Notes: generated by a model not told the origin, from the sequence alone. A stretch of DNA of 8,465 nucleotides from Bacteroidales bacterium (GCA_016935595.1 JAFGQQ010000193.1:1-8465), one strand, 5' to 3'. Counted from the stretch's first letter, positions 1 to 7,240 are shown. Program-made: numbers and translations.

Positions 1-1776
1 AAATTTAGCATAGCGGTATTGCCATTTGTAAATATGAGTTCTGATAAGGAGAATGAATATTTCAGCGATGGTATTACTGAGGAAATAATAAATTCCCTTT
101 CAAAAGTTGAAGGGCTTCATGTTACTGCAAGGACCTCTTCTTTTGCTTTTAAAAATCAGAAAATGGATGTTAGGGAAATTGGTTATAAATTGAATGTTGC
201 TTTATTACTGGAGGGAAGTGTGCGAAAATCAGGTGATCTTATTCGGATAACTGCCCAATTAACAAATACTTCAGATGGATTTCATTTGTGGTCAGAGACT
301 TGGGATAGAGAAATAAAAAATATATTTATCGTTCAGGATGAAATTGCTGCAATTATTGCAGAAAAAATAAATAAAGACATAAAAATCAGTAAAAATAAAA
401 GTGGTCATGTTGTTGAAAACACAGAAGCGTTGGACTGGTATCTCAAAGGAATGTATCTTCAACATAAATGGGATATTCATGAAGGAAATAATATTATTGA
501 CTGTTTTGAAAAAGCGGTTAAACTGGATCCTGAATTTGTAAATGCTCATATAGGTTTGTGTAATATATTTACCTGGCTTGGTGCCACCGGGTACATAAAA
601 CCTGATGAAGTACAAGCTAAAATTGGCTATCATATTCAGAGAATTTTGGATCTGGATAAAAATAATCCTGAAGTATATTTAATGATTGCATTGAGGAATT
701 TTTGGATGGAATGGAATTTACCGGAATCGTTAAAAAATTTGAATAAAACACTTGAATTTCAGCCAAGTAATGCAGATGCCTTAAAATATAAAGGTTTGGT
801 AATGGCTGCCATGGGGAAGGTTGAAGAATCCCTGGATTGTTTTTTTCAGGCTGAAAGGCTTGATCCGTTAAATGAACATATTAACTCAGGGATAGGAATG
901 ATTTATAATTATACTAATGAAAATTTAAAAGCACTTGAATATATTGAAAAAAATGTTCAATTATACCCAGGTTGGTATCCCCAGTATTTAGATAAAGTTG
1001 ATGCTCTTTGTAAGCTGCAAAGATATGATGAGGCTATGGAAACAATCCAAATGATAAAAAATGATCCAAATTCATCAATATCAGCAACACATCTAACTGC
1101 ATCATTTTATGCATATCAGGGAAATAAGGCTGAGGCAAATAAATATCTTGAGCTGTTTAAGGAGGAAGCTAAAAAATTAAATAGTTCTATTGCAACAGAG
1201 GCTTCTTTTATAAGCCAAATCTATATTTTGCTTGGCGAGGATGAAAAAGCCCTTGATTATTTAGAGTTTGGACTTGAAAATATGTCTACTCCATTTTTAT
1301 TTATAAACATTTTAAACTATTGGGATCATTTACGAAATCACCCGCGTTACCTAAAAGCAATAAAAAAAATAAAATTTGAGGATGATGATGTTATTAGCGA
1401 AGAATATAAAAGATATAAAAAGGTTAATATATCAAAAGATAAAATCGTCCAGATTGAAAAGAAAATCAAAATGATAATGGAAGATGACAGGCTTTTTCTA
1501 ATTCCTGAATTAAATCTTTCAGACTTAGCTGAATCAGCCGGAATAACTACAAACCAATTATCATATGTTTTGAATGAATTTATGGGGTGTAATTTTTATG
1601 ATTTTGTAAACAGATATAGGTTAAAACACTTTTTAAGTTTATATAAAGAACCCAAATATAAAAATTTTACCTTGCTCTCTGTAGCATATGAATGCGGTTT
1701 TAATTCAAAAACTACATTTAATACATTTTTTAAAAAGACCACCGGTACAACTCCTTCAGAATATTTTAAAGTTTAG
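1..1776 (+). CDS. TolB-like/TPR/AraC-family regulator, 5' end outside window
   Basis: The frame is open from the first base, so the N-terminus lies upstream. The TTG at 19 falls inside the conserved block IAVLPF and is not a credible start. Three parts are visible. A TolB/FlgO-like domain (nt 10-390) shows IAVLPFVNMSSD, YFSDGITEEI, LEGSVRKSGDLIRITAQL, HLWSETWDRE and a VQDEIAAIIAEKI helix. A TPR-like helical array (about nt 430-1370) ends in the LRNHPRYLKAI motif typical of such arrays. An AraC-type domain (about nt 1435-1773) has a first helix-turn-helix around LSDLAESAGITTNQLSYVL and a second around LLSVAYECGFNSKTTFNTFF, closing with GTTPSEYF. TolB-like plus TPR modules of this type are known in proteins loosely annotated as adenylate cyclases, but no cyclase domain is visible here. 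I infer a cytoplasmic transcription regulator in which the TPR/TolB part senses a ligand or partner. A membrane segment before the TolB block is common in relatives but cannot be seen. Its target may be the operon starting 296 bases downstream; this is positional inference. Confidence 0.85.
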   Translation, partial: KFSIAVLPFVNMSSDKENEYFSDGITEEIINSLSKVEGLHVTARTSSFAFKNQKMDVREIGYKLNVALLLEGSVRKSGDLIRITAQLTNTSDGFHLWSETWDREIKNIFIVQDEIAAIIAEKINKDIKISKNKSGHVVENTEALDWYLKGMYLQHKWDIHEGNNIIDCFEKAVKLDPEFVNAHIGLCNIFTWLGATGYIKPDEVQAKIGYHIQRILDLDKNNPEVYLMIALRNFWMEWNLPESLKNLNKTLEFQPSNADALKYKGLVMAAMGKVEESLDCFFQAERLDPLNEHINSGIGMIYNYTNENLKALEYIEKNVQLYPGWYPQYLDKVDALCKLQRYDEAMETIQMIKNDPNSSISATHLTASFYAYQGNKAEANKYLELFKEEAKKLNSSIATEASFISQIYILLGEDEKALDYLEFGLENMSTPFLFINILNYWDHLRNHPRYLKAIKKIKFEDDDVISEEYKRYKKVNISKDKIVQIEKKIKMIMEDDRLFLIPELNLSDLAESAGITTNQLSYVLNEFMGCNFYDFVNRYRLKHFLSLYKEPKYKNFTLLSVAYECGFNSKTTFNTFFKKTTGTTPSEYFKV

Positions 1777-1783
1777 ATTCTTA

Positions 1784-1888
1784 TTCCAGTTCAGCATGCC
1801 TAATTTTAAATATTTTACATTGTCACTCTGAAATTTTCAGGGTCTTGAAAAACTAGTTGCTGAAACCTATTAAGTTTAACATTACGTC
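1784..1888. repeat. Degenerate palindromic intergenic repeat (REP-like remnant)
   Basis: The segment just after the regulator gene carries GTCACTCTGAAA, TTTCAGGGTCTTG, GTTGCTGAAAC and AAGTTTAACATTACGTC in that order (1822-1888). A separate fragment, CAGTTCAGCATGCC, lies at 1787-1800. TTTCAG (1835-1840) and CTGAAA (1860-1865) form a perfect 6-bp stem around a 19-base loop, and 1828-1840 is itself self-complementary about a central T. From memory, Bacteroidota genomes carry many intergenic palindromes beginning GTCA-CTGAA and ending TTCAGCATGAC, and this looks like a decayed copy plus a stray right end. The outer arms match only about half their positions, so any folding is weak. It may help end transcription of the regulator gene, but no T-tract follows. 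Confidence 0.45.
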
Positions 1889-1971
1889 TATTTTTAAAGT
1901 TCGCCAATTTTCCCGTCCTTATTTGTTATTCCTAAATAAAATATATTAAGATTCTGAAAATTAACACCTTA

Positions 1972-2015
1972 GTCGGATATAGCATAATTAATTAGTTTGC
2001 CCCTATAAATCCGGC
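1972..2015 (+). promoter_or_regulatory. Bulged inverted repeat upstream of the FMN-protein operon
   Basis: CGGATATAG (1974-1982) pairs with CTAT-AA-ATCCG (2003-2013), giving nine base pairs interrupted by a two-base bulge. A T-G wobble and a G-C pair outside extend it to 1972-2015. The 20-base loop contains the perfect palindrome TAATTAATTA (1985-1994), and the right arm runs into CGGCCG (2012-2017). The structure ends 57 bases before the likely ATG of the lipoprotein gene, where an operator or a leader hairpin would sit. I found no confident Bacteroidota promoter (TTTG with TAnnTTTG) and no recognisable Fur box. The pairing is seen directly; the regulatory role is a guess. Confidence 0.25.
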
Positions 2016-2072
2016 CGATTTGCATATACCTGTTTTGGATATTTGTCACAGAATAAATTAAAATTTATAAAA

Positions 2073-2447
2073 ATGATCAGAATATTTCAATTACTTATCC
2101 TGCTTTCATGTACAATTAATTCATGCAGTAATATAAAAGCGTTTTTTAATCCGCAACCAGATAAAGAAATTCCCCTGGAGATAAATTTGAAAAAAATTCC
2201 GGATAATGTGTATAAAGGAAAATATTGTGTAGGTCCGGTAAAAGTGGTCACAAAAGTTACAGTAATTGGGCATAAAATAAAAAATATAGAAATCATCAAG
2301 CACCGCACCGGCCAAGGACAGGCAGCAGAAGCGATAATTGATAAAATAATTGAAGAACAGTCGGTATGCATTGATGTAATTTCCGGCGCAACAATCAGTA
2401 GTAAATGCATTTTAAAATCAGTCGAAACCGCTTTAAAAAATAATTAA
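2073..2447 (+). CDS. Small FMN-binding (flavinylated) lipoprotein
   Basis: This 124-residue protein starts at the ATG at 2073. A TTG at 2043 is in frame and would add ten residues, but the ATG has an A-rich leader and begins directly with a signal peptide. The N-terminus MIRIFQLLILLSC looks like a lipoprotein signal with the lipidated cysteine at C13 (LLSC), or less likely C18. About residues 40-124 form an FMN_bind domain related to the RnfG/NqrC flavin domain, with YKGKYCVGPVKV, KIKNIEIIKHRTGQGQAAEAIIDKI and SGATISSKCILKSVETAL. The stretch DVISGAT (D101-T107) matches the flavinylation consensus D-x-x-[ST]-[SG]-A-T; T107 would carry FMN attached by ApbE-type flavin transferase. No apbE gene is in the window. 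The likely role is a one- or two-electron carrier outside the cytoplasm, anchored to a membrane. Three extra cysteines (52, 99, 112) are noted. The flavodoxin start follows the stop after 1 base, so the two are almost certainly co-transcribed and probably translationally coupled. Confidence 0.85.
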   Translation: MIRIFQLLILLSCTINSCSNIKAFFNPQPDKEIPLEINLKKIPDNVYKGKYCVGPVKVVTKVTVIGHKIKNIEIIKHRTGQGQAAEAIIDKIIEEQSVCIDVISGATISSKCILKSVETALKNN

Positions 2448-2448
2448 G

Positions 2449-2946
2449 ATGAAAGCACTTATAATTTACGATTCTGTGTTTGGAAATACCGGAAAGGTTG
2501 CCCAAAAAATATATAATTCTTTTCCAGATAAAGATGATGTGAAGATATGTCAGATAAAATATTTTGAAATTAATGATTTAAAAAACAAAGATGTTATAAT
2601 AATTGGCTCTCCAACACGTGGTTTTAGGCCAACAGAAGCAATTAAAAAATTTATTAAAGGTATTCCATCAAATTTTTTAAATGAAGTTCAGGTTACTGCA
2701 TTTGATACACGCCTTTCTATTCCTGATATAAATTCTTCTTTTGTAAAATTTATTGTTAAAAACGGCGGTTATGCTGCTCACTCAATTGCTTCTCATCTGC
2801 AGAAAAAAGGAGGAAAACTATTCGTACATCCGGAAGGTTTTTTAGTAACCGGGGAAGAAGGGCCATTAAAAGAAGGTGAATTAGAAAAGGCTGAAGCCTG
2901 GGTAAAAATAATTTTAAACACATTCAATAATAACAAAAGCATCTAA
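2449..2946 (+). CDS. Flavodoxin family protein
   Basis: This 165-residue protein of flavodoxin size has no signal peptide and should be cytoplasmic. It begins with a beta strand and FMN phosphate loop, KALIIYDSVFGNTGKVA (the loop is D8-S9-V10-F11-G12-N13-T14). The second flavin-contacting region is IIGSPTRGFRPT (residues 51-62). The C-terminal part has GKLFVHPEGFLVTGEEGPL followed by KEGELEKAEAW, which is typical of a flavodoxin-domain family common in anaerobes. It would bind FMN non-covalently and shuttle low-potential electrons; the partner is unknown. The ATG follows the upstream stop by one base and the receptor start is 13 bases after its own stop, so it is the middle gene of a three-gene operon. 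A cytoplasmic flavodoxin beside an exported FMN protein suggests an electron path across the membrane, but the transmembrane link is not encoded here. Confidence 0.88.
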   Translation: MKALIIYDSVFGNTGKVAQKIYNSFPDKDDVKICQIKYFEINDLKNKDVIIIGSPTRGFRPTEAIKKFIKGIPSNFLNEVQVTAFDTRLSIPDINSSFVKFIVKNGGYAAHSIASHLQKKGGKLFVHPEGFLVTGEEGPLKEGELEKAEAWVKIILNTFNNNKSI

Positions 2947-2959
2947 ATCAAGAATAAAA

Positions 2960-5350
2960 ATGAAAAAAGTTATAATTTTTATAATAATACTATGTCTGGT
3001 AAATAATATAAATGCTCAGGATTTCAGGCAAACTGTGAAAGGAACAATTGTTGATAAAGAAACTCATATTCCAATTGAATTTGCAACTGTTTTTATAAAA
3101 AACTCAGTATTCCAAAATGGCGGGGTATCAGATAAAGATGGAAATTTCAGGGTTGAAAATGTTCCGGTTGGACGAATTACCCTGCAAATTAGTTTTGTGG
3201 GATATGAGACTATCACTATTCCAAACCTTGAAGTAACATCTGGAAAAGAGTTAGTTGTTACTATTGAAATGACCGAAAGTGTTATGAAACTGAATGAAGT
3301 AACAGTTAAGGCATTTCACAACAAAGAAAAACCATTAAATACTTATGCACCAATAAGTGCGCGGACTTTTTCCATTGAAGAATCTCACCGGTATGCAGGT
3401 TCCGGGAATGACATTTCGCGCATGGCAATGAATTTTGCCGGTGTTAAAATGTCGGTTGAAACTACAAACGAAATAGTAGTAAGAGGCAATTCGCCGGTTG
3501 GAGTATTATTCAGGTTAGATGGGGTTGATATTCCAAACCCGAGCCATTTTGGCGATGGGGGAACTACCGGAGGCCCAATAGGGATGTTAAACAACAAAGT
3601 ACTGGCCAACTCCGATTTTTTAACAGGCGCTTTCCCTGCCGAATATGCAAATGCTATTTCAGGGGTATTTGACATACGGATGAAAAATGGGAACAGCGAA
3701 AAACACGAATTTACAGCCCAAGCTGGATTAAATGGCTTTGAACTTGGCGCTGAAGGCCCCATTTCAAAAAAGAAAAATTCATCCTATCTTTTTAACTACA
3801 GATACTCTACTTTAGAAATTTTAAGGCTTGCAGGATTGAATATTATGGGCACAGCTATTGCTAAATACGATGACTTATCATTTAAGCTCAATTTTCCATC
3901 ACGAAAAACCGGAACTATTTCGATTTTTGGATATGGTGGTAAAGGCTATATGAAAATGTTTGACAGCGAACGCGATACCACTCAGAAAAAGCAGGAGCTT
4001 GCTTATAAGTCGGATTATGAAATGAATCTATTATATAAAAATTATAGCGGAGCAGTAGGTTTATCACATTCATATATCATTGGAAATTCAGCTTATACAA
4101 AGCTTATTCTCTCTGCAACTACTATTTATAATTATAATACAATAGATTCACTAAGCATTGTTAACCGGATTCCGGTTATGCAGTATTATTCCGATTTTAA
4201 CCGTACTAAATTTGCCGCAAAATTTTTTATCAACAATAAGTTTAACAGCAGGAATACATTAAAAGCGGGTGTTTCTGGAGAATTGCAAACATTTGACTTT
4301 TTGGACAGCCTGTATGTTGGAAATCTTTATGCATACAGAATTTTACGAGATTATTCCGGAAGTGATATTCTGGCGCAGATTTTTATTCAACATCAATATA
4401 AGTTTACTGACAGAATTAGTATTATTTTTGGTATAACAGATCTTATCCAGGTTTCTAACAATAATAATTCATTAGAGCCGCGGGTTGGATTAAATTGGGA
4501 ATTTTTACCGAAGCATACTTTTAGCTTTGGATACGGATTGCATTCTTTAAGCACACCGGTTGAAGTCATTAATCAGAAAGTTTTAATGCCTGACGGAACA
4601 TATAGCACTCCGAACACAGACCTGGGGTTTACTAAAAGTCAGCATTTTGTTATCGGATATGATACAAAATTCATGGATAAAATACGGTTTAAATCAGAAA
4701 TCTATTATCAATACCTTACCGATGTTGTAGTGGAAGCAAAACCTAGTTCATATTCATTACTCAATCGCCAGACATATACTACAATTGATGTTAAAAAATT
4801 GAAGAACGGAGGAAAAGGATATAATTACGGAATTGAATTGACTGCAGAAAAATTTATGGATCATGGAACTTATTTTTTATCTACTCTTTCATTATTTGAA
4901 TCGAAATACAGGGGAAGCGACGGAGTATTAAGAAACACAGCATTTAATAGCAATTTTGTATTTAATTTATTAGGAGGTAAAGAATTTAATATCAAAAATA
5001 AAAAAGAAAATTCTAAATACATTAAAAAATTAACTGTCGATGGAAAACTGAATTGGGGCGGAGGACCGAGATATTCTCCGGTTGATCTTGAAGCTTCAAA
5101 AATTGCTAAAAAAACTGTGTTTAATGAGGAAAATCCGTTTTCTGCACAATTACCTGACTATTTTAAGTTAGATTTAAGGATTGGATATAAATGGATAGGG
5201 AAACGATCTTCTCAGGAATTTGCTATTGATGTTCAGAATGTCACTAACAGAAAAAATCCTTACCAGATCAGGTTCAATCCTGAAACGGGAAATGTTGAAA
5301 CTTATGGCAGCGGACTAACCCCAGATCTCTTATATCGGATTGTATTTTAA
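2960..5350 (+). CDS. TonB-dependent outer-membrane receptor with carboxypeptidase-regulatory-like domain
   Basis: This 796-residue protein has a signal peptide (residues 1-19) with predicted cleavage at NINA-QD. Residues about 26-104 form the CarboxypepD_reg-like beta-sandwich common in Bacteroidota receptors, with VKGTIVDKETHIPIEFATV, GGVSDKDGNFRVENVPVG and ISFVGYET. A TonB-box-like stretch LNEVTVKA lies at 111-118. The plug (about 125-245) contains EIVVRGNSP, FRLDGVDIPNP and EYANAISGVFDIRM. The rest is a beta-barrel that ends in the outer-membrane signature, a terminal phenylalanine after LLYRIV. At 796 residues it is shorter than SusC-type glycan importers, and no SusD partner is present, so glycan uptake is unlikely. 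Import of an iron chelate, haem, corrinoid or similar ligand is possible but not shown by sequence. The A-rich leader AAGAATAAAA precedes the ATG. It is the last gene of the operon with the FMN lipoprotein and flavodoxin. I see no plus-strand T-tract terminator after it. Confidence 0.92.
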   Translation: MKKVIIFIIILCLVNNINAQDFRQTVKGTIVDKETHIPIEFATVFIKNSVFQNGGVSDKDGNFRVENVPVGRITLQISFVGYETITIPNLEVTSGKELVVTIEMTESVMKLNEVTVKAFHNKEKPLNTYAPISARTFSIEESHRYAGSGNDISRMAMNFAGVKMSVETTNEIVVRGNSPVGVLFRLDGVDIPNPSHFGDGGTTGGPIGMLNNKVLANSDFLTGAFPAEYANAISGVFDIRMKNGNSEKHEFTAQAGLNGFELGAEGPISKKKNSSYLFNYRYSTLEILRLAGLNIMGTAIAKYDDLSFKLNFPSRKTGTISIFGYGGKGYMKMFDSERDTTQKKQELAYKSDYEMNLLYKNYSGAVGLSHSYIIGNSAYTKLILSATTIYNYNTIDSLSIVNRIPVMQYYSDFNRTKFAAKFFINNKFNSRNTLKAGVSGELQTFDFLDSLYVGNLYAYRILRDYSGSDILAQIFIQHQYKFTDRISIIFGITDLIQVSNNNNSLEPRVGLNWEFLPKHTFSFGYGLHSLSTPVEVINQKVLMPDGTYSTPNTDLGFTKSQHFVIGYDTKFMDKIRFKSEIYYQYLTDVVVEAKPSSYSLLNRQTYTTIDVKKLKNGGKGYNYGIELTAEKFMDHGTYFLSTLSLFESKYRGSDGVLRNTAFNSNFVFNLLGGKEFNIKNKKENSKYIKKLTVDGKLNWGGGPRYSPVDLEASKIAKKTVFNEENPFSAQLPDYFKLDLRIGYKWIGKRSSQEFAIDVQNVTNRKNPYQIRFNPETGNVETYGSGLTPDLLYRIVF

Positions 5351-5409
5351 AAAAATAAAATAGCAGGGCTTTTAACTTTTATTTCTCCGCTAACAATACC
5401 GCCCTGCTA
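5349..5409 (-). terminator. Rho-independent-type terminator of the 71-residue gene (minus strand)
   Basis: TAGCAGGGC (5361-5369) and GCCCTGCTA (5401-5409) form a perfect 9-bp GC-containing stem around a 31-base loop. Read on the minus strand, the stem is followed at once by TTTTATTTTTTT (5360-5349), the expected T-tract. It starts 11 bases after the stop of the minus-strand small gene. On the plus strand no T-run follows, so it is a one-directional signal. Its tail touches the last bases of the convergent receptor gene. The long loop is unusual for a terminator and lowers confidence a little. Confidence 0.65.
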
Positions 5410-5420
5410 CTGATCATATA

Positions 5421-5636
5421 TTACTTTCGGAGCATAATATGAACAACAAACCTGATGTTTTCATTCTCTTCTTTAAAACCAAGCTGTTCAAGTATTACAT
5501 CCCTGTTATCCGTATCAATTACCTTAATCTGGATAGGAGAATTACTGTCACATCCGGCTTTTTCTTCATAACTGTTTAACGAACGGCAATAATATAATAC
5601 TTTATTTTCCTTCTCTCTGTTTGCTTTTTCAACCAT
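5421..5636 (-). CDS. Hypothetical small protein, 71 residues
   Basis: I do not recognise this family. The protein is charged and hydrophilic: a Lys/Glu-rich N-terminus (MVEKANREKENK), two cysteines (C17 in YYCRSL, C29 in AGCDSN), a likely strand PIQIKVID, a likely helix VILEQLGF, and a hydrophobic end RFVVHIMLRK. It has no signal peptide or membrane helix, so a cytoplasmic protein is most likely. In its favour as a real gene, it fills the gap between two convergent coding blocks, has no competing long frame opposite, and is followed after 11 bases by a hairpin and T-tract in its own direction. It starts 75 bases downstream of the membrane-protein gene, so it may be the last gene of that minus-strand unit or have its own promoter. 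The leader is AT-rich with no clear ribosome site. A role in surface glycan synthesis is not implied by the sequence. Confidence 0.55.
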   Translation of the reverse strand: MVEKANREKENKVLYYCRSLNSYEEKAGCDSNSPIQIKVIDTDNRDVILEQLGFKEENENIRFVVHIMLRK

Positions 5637-5711
5637 TTGATAAAGTATAAAAATAATTAGTTATTGTTATGATGTAATAGAAGCAAATAAGGTTGCGTTG
5701 AAAAGAAAAAA

Positions 5712-7229
5712 TTATATTTTGTATAAAAAATAAAGCGAATTGCTGTATACAAGTTTAAAATTATCGGGAAGTTCTTTGCCGCTTACAACATAATCAATCC
5801 GATATTTTTCTTTAAGTTTGAATAGATATTCAATGTTGTTAACAGCTTTTTCTTGCTCAATTGTACGAAGATACCACATATAAATTTGGTGGTTTTGAGT
5901 AGGAATGAATTTTCCAACCGAAAACACATCCCTTTCAGCTGACCTTATAAAAGATAAATTTTCGTTTTTACTATAAATAAAAAATACTGAATATTTATCT
6001 GTATTATTTTTAATGTAGTTATATAACCCGGCTTTTTCTTTATTGTTATCTTTTGAAAAATAATTTAAATTTTTATTAAGGTTATTTATTGAGTTAACTA
6101 TTAAAACAGCGAAAGCGAATATAAATAAAGTCAATCTTGTTATCTGGAATATATATTTGTTTTTCGTAAATAATTTTAAAATACGGATTTTTTCATTAGG
6201 GATTCTGAAATAATATAACAGCTGAATAATAACCAATAACATAGATAATGCACTTGTGCGGAAGGGGTAATACTTTAAAAAAACCCCCTTTTTATCAATT
6301 GCTGCTAAAAGCAAACAGAATAACTGCTGGGAAAAAAGAATAATATTTAGAGTATTAAGTTGCTTAAGGTAAGGATCTTTAATTTTCCGAAAATAAAAAA
6401 CACAAATGAAGAACATAATAATAGTCAACGAAATACCTGTAATAAAATGTTTATTGAACGTAGCCCAATCTTTAAAAATCGCGAGATGATGGGGATTTCG
6501 GAGGTAAACGTAAATGTAATTAATATTGATTCCGTTTATAACCGATGGCCCATTATTTTTTATATAATTATAATACAAATAAATAATAAAGGGAAGAATC
6601 ATAATACAATATTCAAACCCATAATGTATAATAGATTTTAATTTTACTTTATAAACAAAAAAATATATAAACACTATTAAAGCATACCAACCACCGACCA
6701 AAATATGAAACCAGGTTGAAAAAGCTGCAAATAATATTGTTTTAAAATATTTTTTTTCAAACAAATTGTATAAACTGTAAAGAAGAAAAATGTACGAGAT
6801 AGTTTTAGCTTCTATGCCCATAAAAAGCCATTCACCTGCAAAGAAAGACTGATATGAAAAATATATTAATTGAAGAAATATAAAAATTTGGGAATTAGTT
6901 AGTTTAAACTTTTTAAAAATTTTAGCCAGAATAATGGAATAAAAAATGAAATTAATTAATCTGCTACCAAATGCAACAGATTCAAATGAAAAGTACTGAA
7001 GTAAAAAGCCAAAGATTAGTTGAAACAGAATTCGTGTGCCTGCAACATCAGTAAGAGAAAAGGAATTTGGAATCCATTGTGGATCAATGTATATTTTTGA
7101 AAAAGCCAAATATTGTTCTTCATTTGGATATAGAACAAAACCAAGAAAATTTAAGCATAATAATAAAAAAATTAAAATTCTTGTATCTGCCTTATTAAAA
7201 ATAGAAAATAACCGTTCTATTCCTTGCAT
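5712..7229 (-). CDS. Polytopic GT-C-like membrane protein, putative polyprenyl-linked sugar transferase
   Basis: This 505-residue protein has about ten hydrophobic segments up to residue 380 and a soluble C-terminal part (about 385-505), probably periplasmic. Acidic residues in the first loop after TM1 (NEEQYLA, 36-42) sit where GT-C glycosyltransferases place a catalytic acid. Other likely family motifs are WIPNSFSL (52-59), AGEWLFMGIEAKT (131-143), STWFHILVGGW (171-181) and RNPHHL (244-249). The G-E-W...G-E/A-K-T block followed by FH-x-VGGW resembles uncharacterised membrane proteins that I recall as a DUF6798-like group; this is from memory. The gene starts 11 bases after the stop of the polyprenyl-phosphate glycosyltransferase gene, the usual pairing of a donor-making GT2 enzyme with a membrane transferase. 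Inferred role: transfer of a sugar from the lipid carrier to a glycan or protein on the periplasmic side. The gene is very AT-rich, more so by eye than the receptor gene, as is common for surface-polysaccharide genes. A flippase or polymerase role cannot be excluded. Confidence 0.7.
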   Translation of the reverse strand: MQGIERLFSIFNKADTRILIFLLLCLNFLGFVLYPNEEQYLAFSKIYIDPQWIPNSFSLTDVAGTRILFQLIFGFLLQYFSFESVAFGSRLINFIFYSIILAKIFKKFKLTNSQIFIFLQLIYFSYQSFFAGEWLFMGIEAKTISYIFLLYSLYNLFEKKYFKTILFAAFSTWFHILVGGWYALIVFIYFFVYKVKLKSIIHYGFEYCIMILPFIIYLYYNYIKNNGPSVINGININYIYVYLRNPHHLAIFKDWATFNKHFITGISLTIIMFFICVFYFRKIKDPYLKQLNTLNIILFSQQLFCLLLAAIDKKGVFLKYYPFRTSALSMLLVIIQLLYYFRIPNEKIRILKLFTKNKYIFQITRLTLFIFAFAVLIVNSINNLNKNLNYFSKDNNKEKAGLYNYIKNNTDKYSVFFIYSKNENLSFIRSAERDVFSVGKFIPTQNHQIYMWYLRTIEQEKAVNNIEYLFKLKEKYRIDYVVSGKELPDNFKLVYSNSLYFLYKI

Positions 7230-7240
7230 TGTTTCAGTAT

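Noticed and set aside
292..633. Minus-strand open frame of 113 codons inside the regulator gene
   Set aside because: It lies wholly opposite well-conserved TolB/TPR coding sequence, and its product is a low-complexity Phe/Ile-rich chain.
1777..2072. Promoter of the TTTG/TAnnTTTG type, or a Fur box, before the FMN-protein operon
   Set aside because: Several TTTG words occur (for example 1996-1999 and 2042-2045), but none pairs with a correctly spaced second element; the closest -7 match has a mismatch and wrong spacing. No Fur-type palindrome is convincing.
2087..2410. Two minus-strand open frames opposite the FMN lipoprotein gene
   Set aside because: They are complementary to the FMN_bind domain with its intact flavinylation motif, and neither product shows a recognisable domain.
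3385..3762. Minus-strand open frame of 125 codons inside the receptor plug region
   Set aside because: It is opposite the conserved TonB-receptor plug, so it is best read as a codon-bias shadow.
2960..5350. Polysaccharide-utilisation (SusC/SusD) locus
   Set aside because: The receptor is too short for a typical SusC, and there is no SusD-like lipoprotein or glycoside hydrolase nearby.
5719..5752. Inverted repeat TTGTATA/TATACAA with a downstream minus-strand T-rich run, at the end of the membrane-protein gene
   Set aside because: The stem is seven base pairs with only one G-C pair, has a 20-base loop and is 13 or so bases from the T-run; too weak to call a terminator in DNA this AT-rich.
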